Notes under the pieces: generated by a model
What the model was told of the DNA's origin: nothing
Databases searched by the model: none
Seen by the model: the letters and a program-made list of their open reading frames with translations, nothing else
Source: Sinosporangium siamense
Lineage (GTDB): Bacteria; Actinomycetota; Actinomycetes; Streptosporangiales; Streptosporangiaceae
DNA: 48,066 nucleotides
Direction of reading: 5' to 3'
NCBI RefSeq assembly: GCF_016863435.1
Contig: NZ_BOOW01000060.1
Span: 1-48,066, forward strand
Position numbers and translations under genes: made by a program
In this document: positions 8,043 through 15,669 of the stretch, in pieces
How positions within the stretch are numbered: the stretch's first letter is position 1
Layout of the letters: each line of letters opens with the position of its first letter

Positions 8043-9479
8043 TTGCGGAGCATTAAAGTTGTAAGGCGAATCGGAGCGATCGCGACTCTGGTTGGTGGCT
8101 CAACAACACTTCAGTCGGGATCCGAGTGGGCCTCGGCCGCGCCAACGGTAGTCATTTTGGCCGGGCATGAACAGCCTAAGCCGCAGCGACCGATGCTAGA
8201 AGGTCTCATGCGGATCGCTAAGGAGAACAAGGAGGACTTGTCGAGTGCCATCGATCGTTATGTTGCTCAGAAGGTTGCCGCAGATCCGAGTGTGACCGCC
8301 AACAACCCTGATCGCGAAAGCGTTCAGCCGGACGTGTTCATCGATGGCATTCCGCTATCAGAGTTAACGGATCTGAAGCTGATCGCTAGGACCGAGAAGA
8401 TCTCCTACGAAGAAGCTATCAACCGATATGCATGGATTCCATCCCTCGACAAGGTGGCAGCCTCCATCCGGAAGACATATCCCGAGGAGGCGGCCGGACT
8501 GGCCATCGTGAATGATGGTCGAGGTCTCATTGTTGGCTTCAAGGGGAAGATTCCAGACGACGCTGTCAATCTCGCCAGAACGCTACCGGTCGAGGTCAAG
8601 TTTATCGGTAACAAAGGTTTCTCTGAAGAGGAGCTAAAGCGTACGCTGGAACATGCTCACCACGCGTTGGCCACACGTGAGGACCTTGCCAAGATAGCGG
8701 GAGAGTATGATATCGAAACCGGAGAGATATCCTTCCTGGTGCGGCCGGAGGTCGCTCTCAGGAATGAGCGAGATCGGCAGGGGTTAGAGGCTCGTCTTCT
8801 CCCTTCGCCCCCGGTGAACCCCAATATCCGATTTAAGTTGACTGTTACCGATGCGGATATTGCAGTTCCTGTTGATGGGTACATCCGAGGCGGAGGGTTG
8901 CAAAACTTCGAGGGCGTCTGCACCAGCGGGTTCAATATCACCAATGGGACCGGTCGTCGCGCCACAACGGCCAATCACTGTAGGGATATTAATTCGAGCG
9001 GCTTGCTCCGTTATAACAACCATCCGACCCAAGGGGGAGGTACGGACACCTCCGCCCAGACCAGAAGCACATACTATGATATCGCAAGCTATTCGGTCGG
9101 GCTCTTCACTGGAACTCGCACTTTTTACTACGACTGGAATCTGCCTCGGTATGTAGATGATTTTGGGATCAGCCCTACGATTGGGCAGAGGGTTTGTAAG
9201 TTTGGCCGTACGACTGGTGCAGACTGCAGCACCATCGATTCGGTAAACGCGACACGGACCTACGCTGGCCGCACCTATCATGCCCAAATCGTGACTGACG
9301 CGAGGATCACGGATGGTGGAGACAGCGGTGGGCCTTGGTACTTCGGAAACAGGGCATGGGGATTTTCCGCTGCGAAAGTGGATCCGTGGATCGGTGATCT
9401 AAACGGCGAATCGACCTTTTCTCCTGCCTATCTCATTCCAAGTGCCCTGGGTGCTGCCTGGTCCATCTATGAACGATAG
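8043..9479 (+). CDS. Secreted S1-family (streptogrisin-like) serine protease
   Basis: A 478-residue preproprotein. An Arg-rich N-terminus and hydrophobic stretch end near ASAAP (about residue 34), a plausible signal peptide; residues 35-260 form a long pro-region; the chymotrypsin-like domain follows. The catalytic residues are visible: H312 (TANHC), D346 (YYDIASY) and S428 (GDSGGPW), with Cys residues beside GVCTSGF, the His box and RVCKFGRTTGADC as in alpha-lytic/streptogrisin enzymes. The start is TTG 8043 with AGGAAG about ten bases upstream. Codon use is much less GC-biased than in its neighbours, suggesting transfer. The extracellular substrate is unknown. Confidence 0.88.
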   Translation: MRSIKVVRRIGAIATLVGGSTTLQSGSEWASAAPTVVILAGHEQPKPQRPMLEGLMRIAKENKEDLSSAIDRYVAQKVAADPSVTANNPDRESVQPDVFIDGIPLSELTDLKLIARTEKISYEEAINRYAWIPSLDKVAASIRKTYPEEAAGLAIVNDGRGLIVGFKGKIPDDAVNLARTLPVEVKFIGNKGFSEEELKRTLEHAHHALATREDLAKIAGEYDIETGEISFLVRPEVALRNERDRQGLEARLLPSPPVNPNIRFKLTVTDADIAVPVDGYIRGGGLQNFEGVCTSGFNITNGTGRRATTANHCRDINSSGLLRYNNHPTQGGGTDTSAQTRSTYYDIASYSVGLFTGTRTFYYDWNLPRYVDDFGISPTIGQRVCKFGRTTGADCSTIDSVNATRTYAGRTYHAQIVTDARITDGGDSGGPWYFGNRAWGFSAAKVDPWIGDLNGESTFSPAYLIPSALGAAWSIYER

Positions 9480-9564
9480 TCGCGGATTGCCGGACGCAGT
9501 GCACAGGAAAGCTTAATGCGTCCCGCGGTTCGCTCTCGTCGGAAAATATCCGAGAAGGTGGCGC

Positions 9565-10053
9565 TTGAGCTATCCGTGCATCTCTGTCAAGAGTGCGGTC
9601 TTGCTGGTTGCGGTCGGTTTCCTCGCGGCAGGATGCAGTGGCGAGACCGAGTTCAGCGTTATGGGTGTCGATCCAGTGGTCGTCACGCATGACTATAAGC
9701 ATGAGAGCAGAGGCACCGCCGGCTTCAGGGGAAGGGTGGAGTTCTCCTCTGAGAGCAGATGTTTCCGCATTGTGAGCGACATTCAAAAGGGTAGAGGTGA
9801 GCCGGGTTACCTGCCGGTGTGGCCCGCGGGAACAGAGGCGCTGTCCGGGACGGGGCGGCGGGGGGTGGAGGCATCTGGAGTCGAAGTCTTTGACGGTGAC
9901 GTGGTGCAGTTCACTTACACGCAAAGCCTGGACTGGAGTGTGGTCCCCGCCGCGTTGACTCTGCCGGAGGGGTGTGTTCCGCGGAGTTCGTCGGATGCCA
10001 AGAACGTCATGCTCGTCCCCGATGACTTCACGCTCAATCCGACGACTCCCTGA
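9565..10053 (+). CDS. Putative lipoprotein of unknown function
   Basis: A 162-residue protein with a type II signal peptide: hydrophobic VLLVAVGFLAAGC, lipobox LAAGC with Cys near residue 24. The mature part is hydrophilic and beta-rich (GFRGRVEFSSESRCF, VVQFTYTQSLDWSVV) with two further Cys residues that could pair. TTG 9565 follows AAGGTGG. It lies 85 bases after the protease on the same strand and may be co-transcribed with it. No family is recognised. Confidence 0.7.
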   Translation: MSYPCISVKSAVLLVAVGFLAAGCSGETEFSVMGVDPVVVTHDYKHESRGTAGFRGRVEFSSESRCFRIVSDIQKGRGEPGYLPVWPAGTEALSGTGRRGVEASGVEVFDGDVVQFTYTQSLDWSVVPAALTLPEGCVPRSSSDAKNVMLVPDDFTLNPTTP

Positions 10054-10059
10054 CGCTAG

Positions 10060-10084
10060 GCCCCGGGAGCGGGGCTCCCGGGGC
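10060..10084. terminator. Bidirectional hairpin between convergent genes
   Basis: Perfect 11-bp stem GCCCCGGGAGC / GCTCCCGGGGC (10060-10070 and 10074-10084) with a GGG loop, between the lipoprotein stop (10053) and the stop of the convergent exporter gene (10091). No T run; a GC-rich actinomycete-type terminator. Confidence 0.75.
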
Positions 10085-10090
10085 GTGGGG

Positions 10091-11245
10091 TCAGGCTGTT
10101 TGCTTCTGCCGTACCAAGGTCAGAGAACCGGTGATGAGGGCCGTCGCCACCAGGGAGGCGCTGACCCAGAGGGCGGAGCGGTAGCCAAGACCGGCGGTGA
10201 TGGTGAGGGCGCCCAGCGCCGGGCCTGCGGCGGCGCCGATGTTGAGGGCGGCGGTGGCGAAGGAGCCGGCCAAGGAGGGGGCTTCCGCGGCGGCGTAGAG
10301 GATCTGGGCGATCAAGGTTGAGCCCACGGCGAAGGACAGGGTGCCCTGGATCAGGATGAGCACGGTCGTGGCCACCGGGTTGTGGGCGGTCAGGGCGAAC
10401 ACCGTCCAACCGGCCAGAAGGGCGAGGCCGCCCGGGATCAGGATGCGCATGGGCCGGGTGTCGGCCAGGCGCCCGCTGAGGGTGACCCCGGCCAACGACC
10501 CGAGGCCGAACAACGTCAGCAGGGCCGGCACCCAGCCGTCGGGGAAGCCGCCGACCTCGGTGGCCAGGGGAGCCAGGTAGGTGAAGGTGCAGAAGGTGGC
10601 GGCGTTCACCAGTGCGCCGAGCAGCAGGACCACCAGGAGGCGCGGGCGGCGCAGGGCCCGCAGTTCGTGCCGGGCGCCGAGCCGGGTCTCACCCCTGGCC
10701 TCGGCGCCCGGCACCGAGCGGAGAACGGCGAAGACGGCGGGCACCGAGATGAGGGCCACCGCCCAGAACGCCGAACGCCAGCCGAACGCCTGCCCGAGCA
10801 GGGTGCCGGCGGGCACGCCCGCGACGCAGGCGAGGGTGATGCCGCCGAGGAGTACGGCGGTGGCCCGGCCCTTGGCGCCGGGGGCGACCATGCCGGTCGC
10901 CGTGGCCAGGCCGACGGCCAGAAACCCGGCGTTGGCCAGGGCGCCGAGCACACGGGTGACGAGGAGTACGGCGAAGCTCGGGGTGAGCGCGCCCACGGCA
11001 TGCACGGCGATGAACACGATCAGGAAGAAGAGCAGTGCGCGTCTTCGTGGCCAGCGGAAACTGAGGATCGCCATCAGCGGCGCTCCTACGATCATCCCGA
11101 CGGCGAAGGCCGAGGTCAGGGTGCCGGCGGCCGGGATGGACACATCCAGGTCGCGGGCGATGTCCGGCCCCAGGCCGGACAGCATGAACTCCGAGGTTCC
11201 CTGGGCGAAAACCGCCAGCCCAAGGATGTAGATGGCAAAGGGCAT
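10091..11245 (-). CDS. cmx: Cmx-type MFS exporter (chloramphenicol efflux family)
   Basis: A 384-residue, 12-segment transporter. The N-terminus MPFAIYILGLAVFAQGTSEFMLSGL and the following DLDVSIPAAGTLTSAFAVGM...GAPLMA block match the Cmx/CmlR chloramphenicol exporters of Corynebacterium and Streptomyces, which are about 390 residues. ATG 11245 is chosen because the family begins there and GGAG lies nine bases upstream; ATG 11260 (MELSL) is also possible. The substrate is inferred from family resemblance only. The 5' leader (11246-11447) is long and structured, with a possible leader peptide and hairpin suggesting translation-linked induction. The gene symbol is by resemblance. Confidence 0.82.
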   Translation of the reverse strand: MPFAIYILGLAVFAQGTSEFMLSGLGPDIARDLDVSIPAAGTLTSAFAVGMIVGAPLMAILSFRWPRRRALLFFLIVFIAVHAVGALTPSFAVLLVTRVLGALANAGFLAVGLATATGMVAPGAKGRATAVLLGGITLACVAGVPAGTLLGQAFGWRSAFWAVALISVPAVFAVLRSVPGAEARGETRLGARHELRALRRPRLLVVLLLGALVNAATFCTFTYLAPLATEVGGFPDGWVPALLTLFGLGSLAGVTLSGRLADTRPMRILIPGGLALLAGWTVFALTAHNPVATTVLILIQGTLSFAVGSTLIAQILYAAAEAPSLAGSFATAALNIGAAAGPALGALTITAGLGYRSALWVSASLVATALITGSLTLVRQKQTA

Positions 11246-11397
11246 GAGTGAGAGCTCCATGGCCGCGAAAAAAGGCACGGAAAAGCAGCACGTGCCAAAA
11301 AGGGGAATCAGTCCGTGTGACGGCGTTCCGGCGGCGATGGGTGATGTGAGAAGACGCGGTTTCAGCGCATGCGGCTGCCCGGCGTGACACCACAAGA

Positions 11398-11419
11398 AGC
11401 CACCGGAGGACCGGTGGCT
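11398..11419 (-). promoter_or_regulatory. Attenuator-like hairpin in exporter leader
   Basis: Perfect 9-bp stem with 4-base loop (AGCCACCGG at 11398-11406, CCGGTGGCT at 11411-11419), followed in the minus-strand transcript by TCTTGT. A second long-range pairing, AAGACGC (11351-11357) with GCGTCTT (11421-11427), would compete with or enclose it. The hairpin begins inside the stop codon of the short leader frame, as expected if a stalled ribosome controls folding. Confidence 0.5.
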
Positions 11420-11447
11420 AGCGTCTTGATGCCTCGGGACTGGACAT
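11418..11447 (-). CDS. Possible 9-residue leader peptide of the exporter
   Basis: A nine-codon frame MSSPEASRR ending in TAG, lying directly before the attenuator hairpin and about 170 bases before the exporter start. Chloramphenicol exporter genes such as cmlA are known to be induced by stalling on a nine-residue leader; length and position here match, while the residues are only loosely alike (MS at the start, a charged end). There is no clear ribosome site, but TTATCGT 8 bases upstream could be a -10 giving a leaderless transcript. Speculative. Confidence 0.35.
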   Translation of the reverse strand: MSSPEASRR

Positions 11448-11461
11448 GGGCCACACGATAA

Positions 11462-11503
11462 CCCCGGCGCCGGGGCGCGTCCACCGAGTTACGCGTCCAC
11501 CGA
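11462..11503. repeat. Palindrome and direct repeat before exporter leader
   Basis: CGCGTCCACCGA occurs twice (11476-11487 and 11492-11503, 16-base period) beside a perfect 14-bp palindrome CCCCGGCGCCGGGG (11462-11475). Both lie between the NADAR gene end and the exporter leader, so they may serve as terminator of the former and regulator site for the latter. Confidence 0.4.
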
Positions 11504-11507
11504 ACCA

Positions 11508-12098
11508 CTACGGAGGCGTTGTGCGGCCAGGTTGTCTCGTCGCTCCCCCAGGGCGGCGATTGAGGTCGCGGGCCTCCATGAGGGCGAAGCCCAGAAGATT
11601 GAGCCCGAGCCACGTGCCGGCGGAGGCGGCGCGGGGGTCGGAGGCGGTCAGGCCGATGCCCCAGACGCGGTCGAGTGGGCTGGCCTCGACGAGCACGCGG
11701 TCGCCGGTCCCGAGCAGGTAGTCCTTCAACGCCGGCGACTGGCCGAACTTCGCGACGTTGCCGCGCACGACGATGCCGAAACGGTGGGCGGCCCAGTGGG
11801 CCTCGTCGAAGTCCTTGACCGCGCGTCCCAGCGACTTGGCCTGGCCGGGGTGGGGTGAGGCGAGGATCCGGGCCGCCGTTTCGGTGTCGCCGAACAACCA
11901 CGCCTTGTGGGCCATCATGTAATGCTCGGCGGACACAAAAGTGTGACCGTCCTCGGTGAACACGCAGGGCCACCACTGGCTGAGGCACCCCGCGCCGGGG
12001 CTGCCGTCGCGGGCCGGCCGGTGACCCCAGAAGAACAGATAGCGGAGGCGGCGGCCCGCCTTCTCCGCGGCGACGGCTTGTTCGAGACTGCGCGGCAT
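11508..12098 (-). CDS. NADAR (YbiA-like) family protein
   Basis: A 196-residue NADAR-domain protein. Diagnostic segments are RYLFFWGH (residues about 18-25), CLSQWWPCVFTEDGHTFVSAEHYMMAHKAWLFGD (38-71), the FGQSPALKDYLLGTGDRVLVEASPLDRVWGIGL block (about 117-150), and WLGLNLLGFALMEARD near the end. NADAR proteins are N-glycosidases; members act on riboflavin-pathway intermediates (YbiA) or remove ADP-ribose from guanine bases as partners of DarT-like toxins. No ADP-ribosyltransferase is adjacent, so this looks like a stand-alone member. ATG 12098 has no clear ribosome site; it is divergent from the kinase gene at 12247. Confidence 0.88.
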   Translation of the reverse strand: MPRSLEQAVAAEKAGRRLRYLFFWGHRPARDGSPGAGCLSQWWPCVFTEDGHTFVSAEHYMMAHKAWLFGDTETAARILASPHPGQAKSLGRAVKDFDEAHWAAHRFGIVVRGNVAKFGQSPALKDYLLGTGDRVLVEASPLDRVWGIGLTASDPRAASAGTWLGLNLLGFALMEARDLNRRPGGATRQPGRTTPP

Positions 12099-12246
12099 GG
12101 TTGCACGGTGTCAGAGAATGGCGGCGTGTGCCACGCGGTTTTTCCGGGGAAAGTACGGCACAGCCATGGCTAGAGGGTTGGCCAGGCCGTTGCCGCCTGC
12201 GGTAGCCTCCCGGGGATTTGCCCTATAACCCTGAGGGGGCCGCATC

Positions 12247-15200
12247 GTGAATGGCAGCCGGACCAGTGCACAAAAGGTTGGCGATGCCGGCGAACTCGAA
12301 CTGCGGCGGCTGCTGGCCGGTCTGACCGCCGTCCGGGACGGCGACTTCGGCACCCGGCTCCCCGGTGACGCCGACGGGCTGCTGGGGGAGATCGCTCATG
12401 TCTTCAACGGCATGGTGGACCAGCTCTCGCTCTTCACCTCGGAGGTCACCAGGGTGGCCCGCGAGGTCGGCACCGAGGGGCGGCTGGGCGGCCAGGCCGA
12501 TGTGCCGGGGGTGTCCGGCACGTGGAAGGACCTCACCGAGTCGGTGAACGCGATGGCCGGCAACCTCACCGACCAGGTGCGCAGCATCGCCGAGGTGACG
12601 ACGGCGGTCGCGAGGGGCGACCTCAGCCAGAAGATCACGGTGGCCGCCCGGGGCGAGATCCTGGAGCTGAAGAACACCGTCAACACGATGGTCGACCAGT
12701 TGTCGTCGTTCGCCGACGAGGTGACGAGGGTGGCCCGCGAGGTCGGCACGGAGGGGCAGCTCGGCGGCCAGGCCGACGTCAAGGGGGTCGCCGGCACGTG
12801 GCAGGACCTGACCGCGTCGGTCAACTACATGGCGGGCAACCTCACCGCTCAGGTGCGCAACATCTCGCAGGTGGCCACGGCGGTGGCGCGCGGCGACCTG
12901 AGCCAGAAGATCACCGTCTCGGCGCGCGGCGAGATCCTGGAGCTGAAGAACACCCTCAACACGATGGTCGACCAGTTGTCGGCCTTCGCCGACGAGGTGA
13001 CGAGGGTGGCCCGCGAGGTCGGCACGGAGGGGCAGCTCGGCGGCCAGGCCACGGTGCGCGGCGTCTCAGGCATCTGGAAGGACCTCACCGAGAACGTCAA
13101 CGAGCTGGCCGGCAACCTGACCCGCCAGGTGCGCGCGATCGCCGAGGTGACGAGCGCGGTCACCTCGGGCGACCTGACCCGTTCCATCACGGTCGACGCC
13201 GAAGGCGAGCTGGCCGACCTCAAGGACAACATCAACTCGATGGTGATGTCCCTGCGCGAGACCACGAAGGCCAACCAGGACCAGGACTGGCTCAAGACCA
13301 ACCTCGCCGGCATGTCGGGCCTGATGCAGGGACACCGCGATCTGACGACGGTTGCCGAGCTGGTGATGAACGAGCTGGCGCCGCTGGTCTCCGCGCAGTA
13401 CGGCGCGTTCTTCCTGGCCGCCGACGACGAGGTGCGGCTCATCAGCGCTTACGGTTACCCGGCCGGCGAGCCGGTCACCCGGTTCAAGATGGGTGAGTCG
13501 CTCGTCGGCCAGGCGGCGCGCACCCGCCGTACGATCGCTTTGGAGGACGTCCCGTCCGGCTACGTCACGGTCTCGTCGGGGCTCGGCCGTTCGACACCCA
13601 CTTCGCTCATCGTGTTGCCGATCGTGGCCGAAGAGCAGGTGCTCGGCGTGATCGAGCTGGCCTCGCTCTACACCTTCACCGCGGTGCACAGGGCCTTCCT
13701 CGACCAGTTGCGCGAGACGATCGGGGTCAACCTCAACACCATCGTCGCCAACGCCCGCACCGACGAGTTGCTGGTGGAGTCGCAGCGGCTGACCGCCGAG
13801 CTCCAGGTCCGCTCGGAGGAGCTGCAGGACCAGCAGGAGGAGCTGCGCCGCTCCAACGCCGAGCTGGAGGAGAAGGCGGCGCTGCTCGCCTCGCAGAACC
13901 AGGACATCGAGGCGAAGAACCTGGAGATCGAGCAGGCCAGGCAGGAGTTGGAGGACCGCGCGCAGCAGTTGTCGCTGGCCTCGAAGTACAAGAGCGAGTT
14001 CCTGGCGAACATGAGCCACGAGTTGCGCACGCCGCTCAACTCGCTGCTCATCCTCGCGCAGCTCCTGGCCCAGAACCCCACCCGCAACCTGACCGCCAAG
14101 CAGGTCGAATACGCCGGTGTCATTCACTCGGCCGGCTCGGATCTGCTGCAGCTCATCAACGATATTCTCGACCTGTCGAAGGTCGAGGCGGGCAAGATGG
14201 ACATCAGCCCCGAGCAGGTGTCCCTGCGCGGGTTGCTGGACTATGTCAAGGCCACCTTCCGGCCTATGACCACCGACAAGAGCCTTGAGTTCCGCATAAC
14301 GACCGCGCCCGGAGTGCCCGACGAACTGGTCACCGACGACTCCCGGCTACGCCAGGTGTTGCGCAACCTGCTGTCGAACGCGGTGAAGTTCACCGAGACG
14401 GGCAGCGTCGAGTTGCGCATCGAACCGGCCCCACAGAGCCAGGTGCCCGCGGCGGTCAGGCCCTACGGCCCGGCCGTGGCGTTCCGCGTCATCGACACCG
14501 GCATCGGCATCGCCGAACAGCAGCTTGAGAGCATCTTCGGTGCCTTCCAGCAAGCCGACGGCACGACCAGCCGCAAGTACGGCGGGACCGGGCTCGGCCT
14601 GTCCATCAGCCGGGAGATCGCCTACCTGCTCGGCGGCGCCATCGTCGCGCGGAGTGTGCCGGGCGAGGGGAGCACGTTCACGTTGTTCCTGCCGGTCGCG
14701 CGGCCCGACTTCGCGGAGCAGCCGGCCGAGTCGGCCACACCGTACTCCGCGGAGGGCGAGATCGTGCCGCGGCCGGGCCTTGAGCCGGTGCAGCAGCCGG
14801 CGCAGCAGCGCAGGCTGCTGGTGGTGGAGGAGCGGCCGCGCGGGTTGTTGTCGCTGGTGGCCGAAAGTGTGATCGCCGACCTCGCCAAGCGTGACACCGG
14901 ACAGGGGCGCGTCGAGATGGTGACCGCCGCGGGCGCCCAGGAGGCGGCGGCGACACTGGCCGCCGAGCCGTTCCACTGCATCGTGCTCGACCTCGACATG
15001 CCGGGAAGAGCGGGCTTCGGGCTGCTGGACGCCATCGACGGCGATCCCACGCCGCGCCGGGTGCCCGTGCTGGCGTACAACAACTGGGCGATGGACCTCG
15101 CGCAGGAGCAGAAGTTGCAGTCGCGGGCCGCCTCCCAGCCGCTGGAGCTGCTGTCGAGCCTGGACGAGCTGCGTGAGCGCATCGCGCTGCACCTGACCGC

Positions 15201-15660
15201 GGACCAGCCGGGCGACGTCGTGCCGCTGATGCGCGGCGAGCGCCCGGCGCAGGCGGGCGCCTCGGCCCGGCATGAGGACGGCACGCTGGCCGGGCGCACC
15301 GTGCTGGCCGTCGACGACGACCCGCGCAACCTTTTCGCGCTGACCAGCATCCTGGAGATGCAGGGCATGCGGGTGTTGCACGCCGAGAACGGGCGCAAGG
15401 GCATCGACATGCTGACCACGCACCCCGAGATCGACATTGTGCTGATGGACGTGATGATGCCGGAGATGGACGGCTACGCGGCCACCGCGGCGATCAGGGC
15501 GATGCCGCAATATGCCGACCTGCCGATCATCGCGGTCACCGCCAAGGCGATGCCGGGCGACCAGGAGAAAAGCCTGGCGTCGGGGGCGAGTGACTATGTC
15601 ACCAAGCCACTGGACGCCGATCACATGGTGAAGCTCATCCAGCGCTGCCTCGCGGGTTAG
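12247..15660 (+). CDS. Soluble hybrid histidine kinase with HAMP array and receiver domains
   Basis: A 1137-residue signalling protein with no membrane span. Order: a tandem HAMP array (residues about 15-345; repeat [17 protein letters not shown] and DLSQKITV recur every 92 residues), a GAF domain (about 365-500), a long coiled coil (about 505-580), HisKA with phospho-acceptor H591 ([14 protein letters not shown]), HATPase ([32 protein letters not shown]), a degenerate receiver-like domain (about 850-990, VLDLDMPG) and a true receiver with D1068 ([15 protein letters not shown]). HAMP arrays of this kind occur in fungal group III osmosensing kinases. The start is GTG 12247 after GAGGGGG. The phosphatase gene follows 9 bases later. 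Confidence 0.92.
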   Translation: MNGSRTSAQKVGDAGELELRRLLAGLTAVRDGDFGTRLPGDADGLLGEIAHVFNGMVDQLSLFTSEVTRVAREVGTEGRLGGQADVPGVSGTWKDLTESVNAMAGNLTDQVRSIAEVTTAVARGDLSQKITVAARGEILELKNTVNTMVDQLSSFADEVTRVAREVGTEGQLGGQADVKGVAGTWQDLTASVNYMAGNLTAQVRNISQVATAVARGDLSQKITVSARGEILELKNTLNTMVDQLSAFADEVTRVAREVGTEGQLGGQATVRGVSGIWKDLTENVNELAGNLTRQVRAIAEVTSAVTSGDLTRSITVDAEGELADLKDNINSMVMSLRETTKANQDQDWLKTNLAGMSGLMQGHRDLTTVAELVMNELAPLVSAQYGAFFLAADDEVRLISAYGYPAGEPVTRFKMGESLVGQAARTRRTIALEDVPSGYVTVSSGLGRSTPTSLIVLPIVAEEQVLGVIELASLYTFTAVHRAFLDQLRETIGVNLNTIVANARTDELLVESQRLTAELQVRSEELQDQQEELRRSNAELEEKAALLASQNQDIEAKNLEIEQARQELEDRAQQLSLASKYKSEFLANMSHELRTPLNSLLILAQLLAQNPTRNLTAKQVEYAGVIHSAGSDLLQLINDILDLSKVEAGKMDISPEQVSLRGLLDYVKATFRPMTTDKSLEFRITTAPGVPDELVTDDSRLRQVLRNLLSNAVKFTETGSVELRIEPAPQSQVPAAVRPYGPAVAFRVIDTGIGIAEQQLESIFGAFQQADGTTSRKYGGTGLGLSISREIAYLLGGAIVARSVPGEGSTFTLFLPVARPDFAEQPAESATPYSAEGEIVPRPGLEPVQQPAQQRRLLVVEERPRGLLSLVAESVIADLAKRDTGQGRVEMVTAAGAQEAAATLAAEPFHCIVLDLDMPGRAGFGLLDAIDGDPTPRRVPVLAYNNWAMDLAQEQKLQSRAASQPLELLSSLDELRERIALHLTADQPGDVVPLMRGERPAQAGASARHEDGTLAGRTVLAVDDDPRNLFALTSILEMQGMRVLHAENGRKGIDMLTTHPEIDIVLMDVMMPEMDGYAATAAIRAMPQYADLPIIAVTAKAMPGDQEKSLASGASDYVTKPLDADHMVKLIQRCLAG
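12442..13240 (+). repeat. 276-bp in-frame repeats encoding the HAMP array
   Basis: Near-identical DNA copies begin at 12442, 12718 and 12994 (period 276 bp, 92 codons), with a diverged continuation after 13130. The high nucleotide identity suggests recent expansion or gene conversion within the kinase gene. Confidence 0.8.
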
Positions 15661-15669
15661 GTGATCTGA

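Noticed and set aside
7669-8043. Minus-strand 124-codon frame between methyltransferase remnant and protease
   Set aside because: No ribosome site, no domain, and ends in a low-complexity SGSGSG run.
12442-13240. Regular 276-bp repeats considered as a CRISPR or mobile repeat array
   Set aside because: They are in-frame coding repeats of HAMP domains with no spacers.
12522-13496. Long plus-strand frame inside the kinase gene, repetitive Gly/Arg-rich product
   Set aside because: It is a frame shadow of the HAMP repeats; composition is unnatural and it has no start signal.
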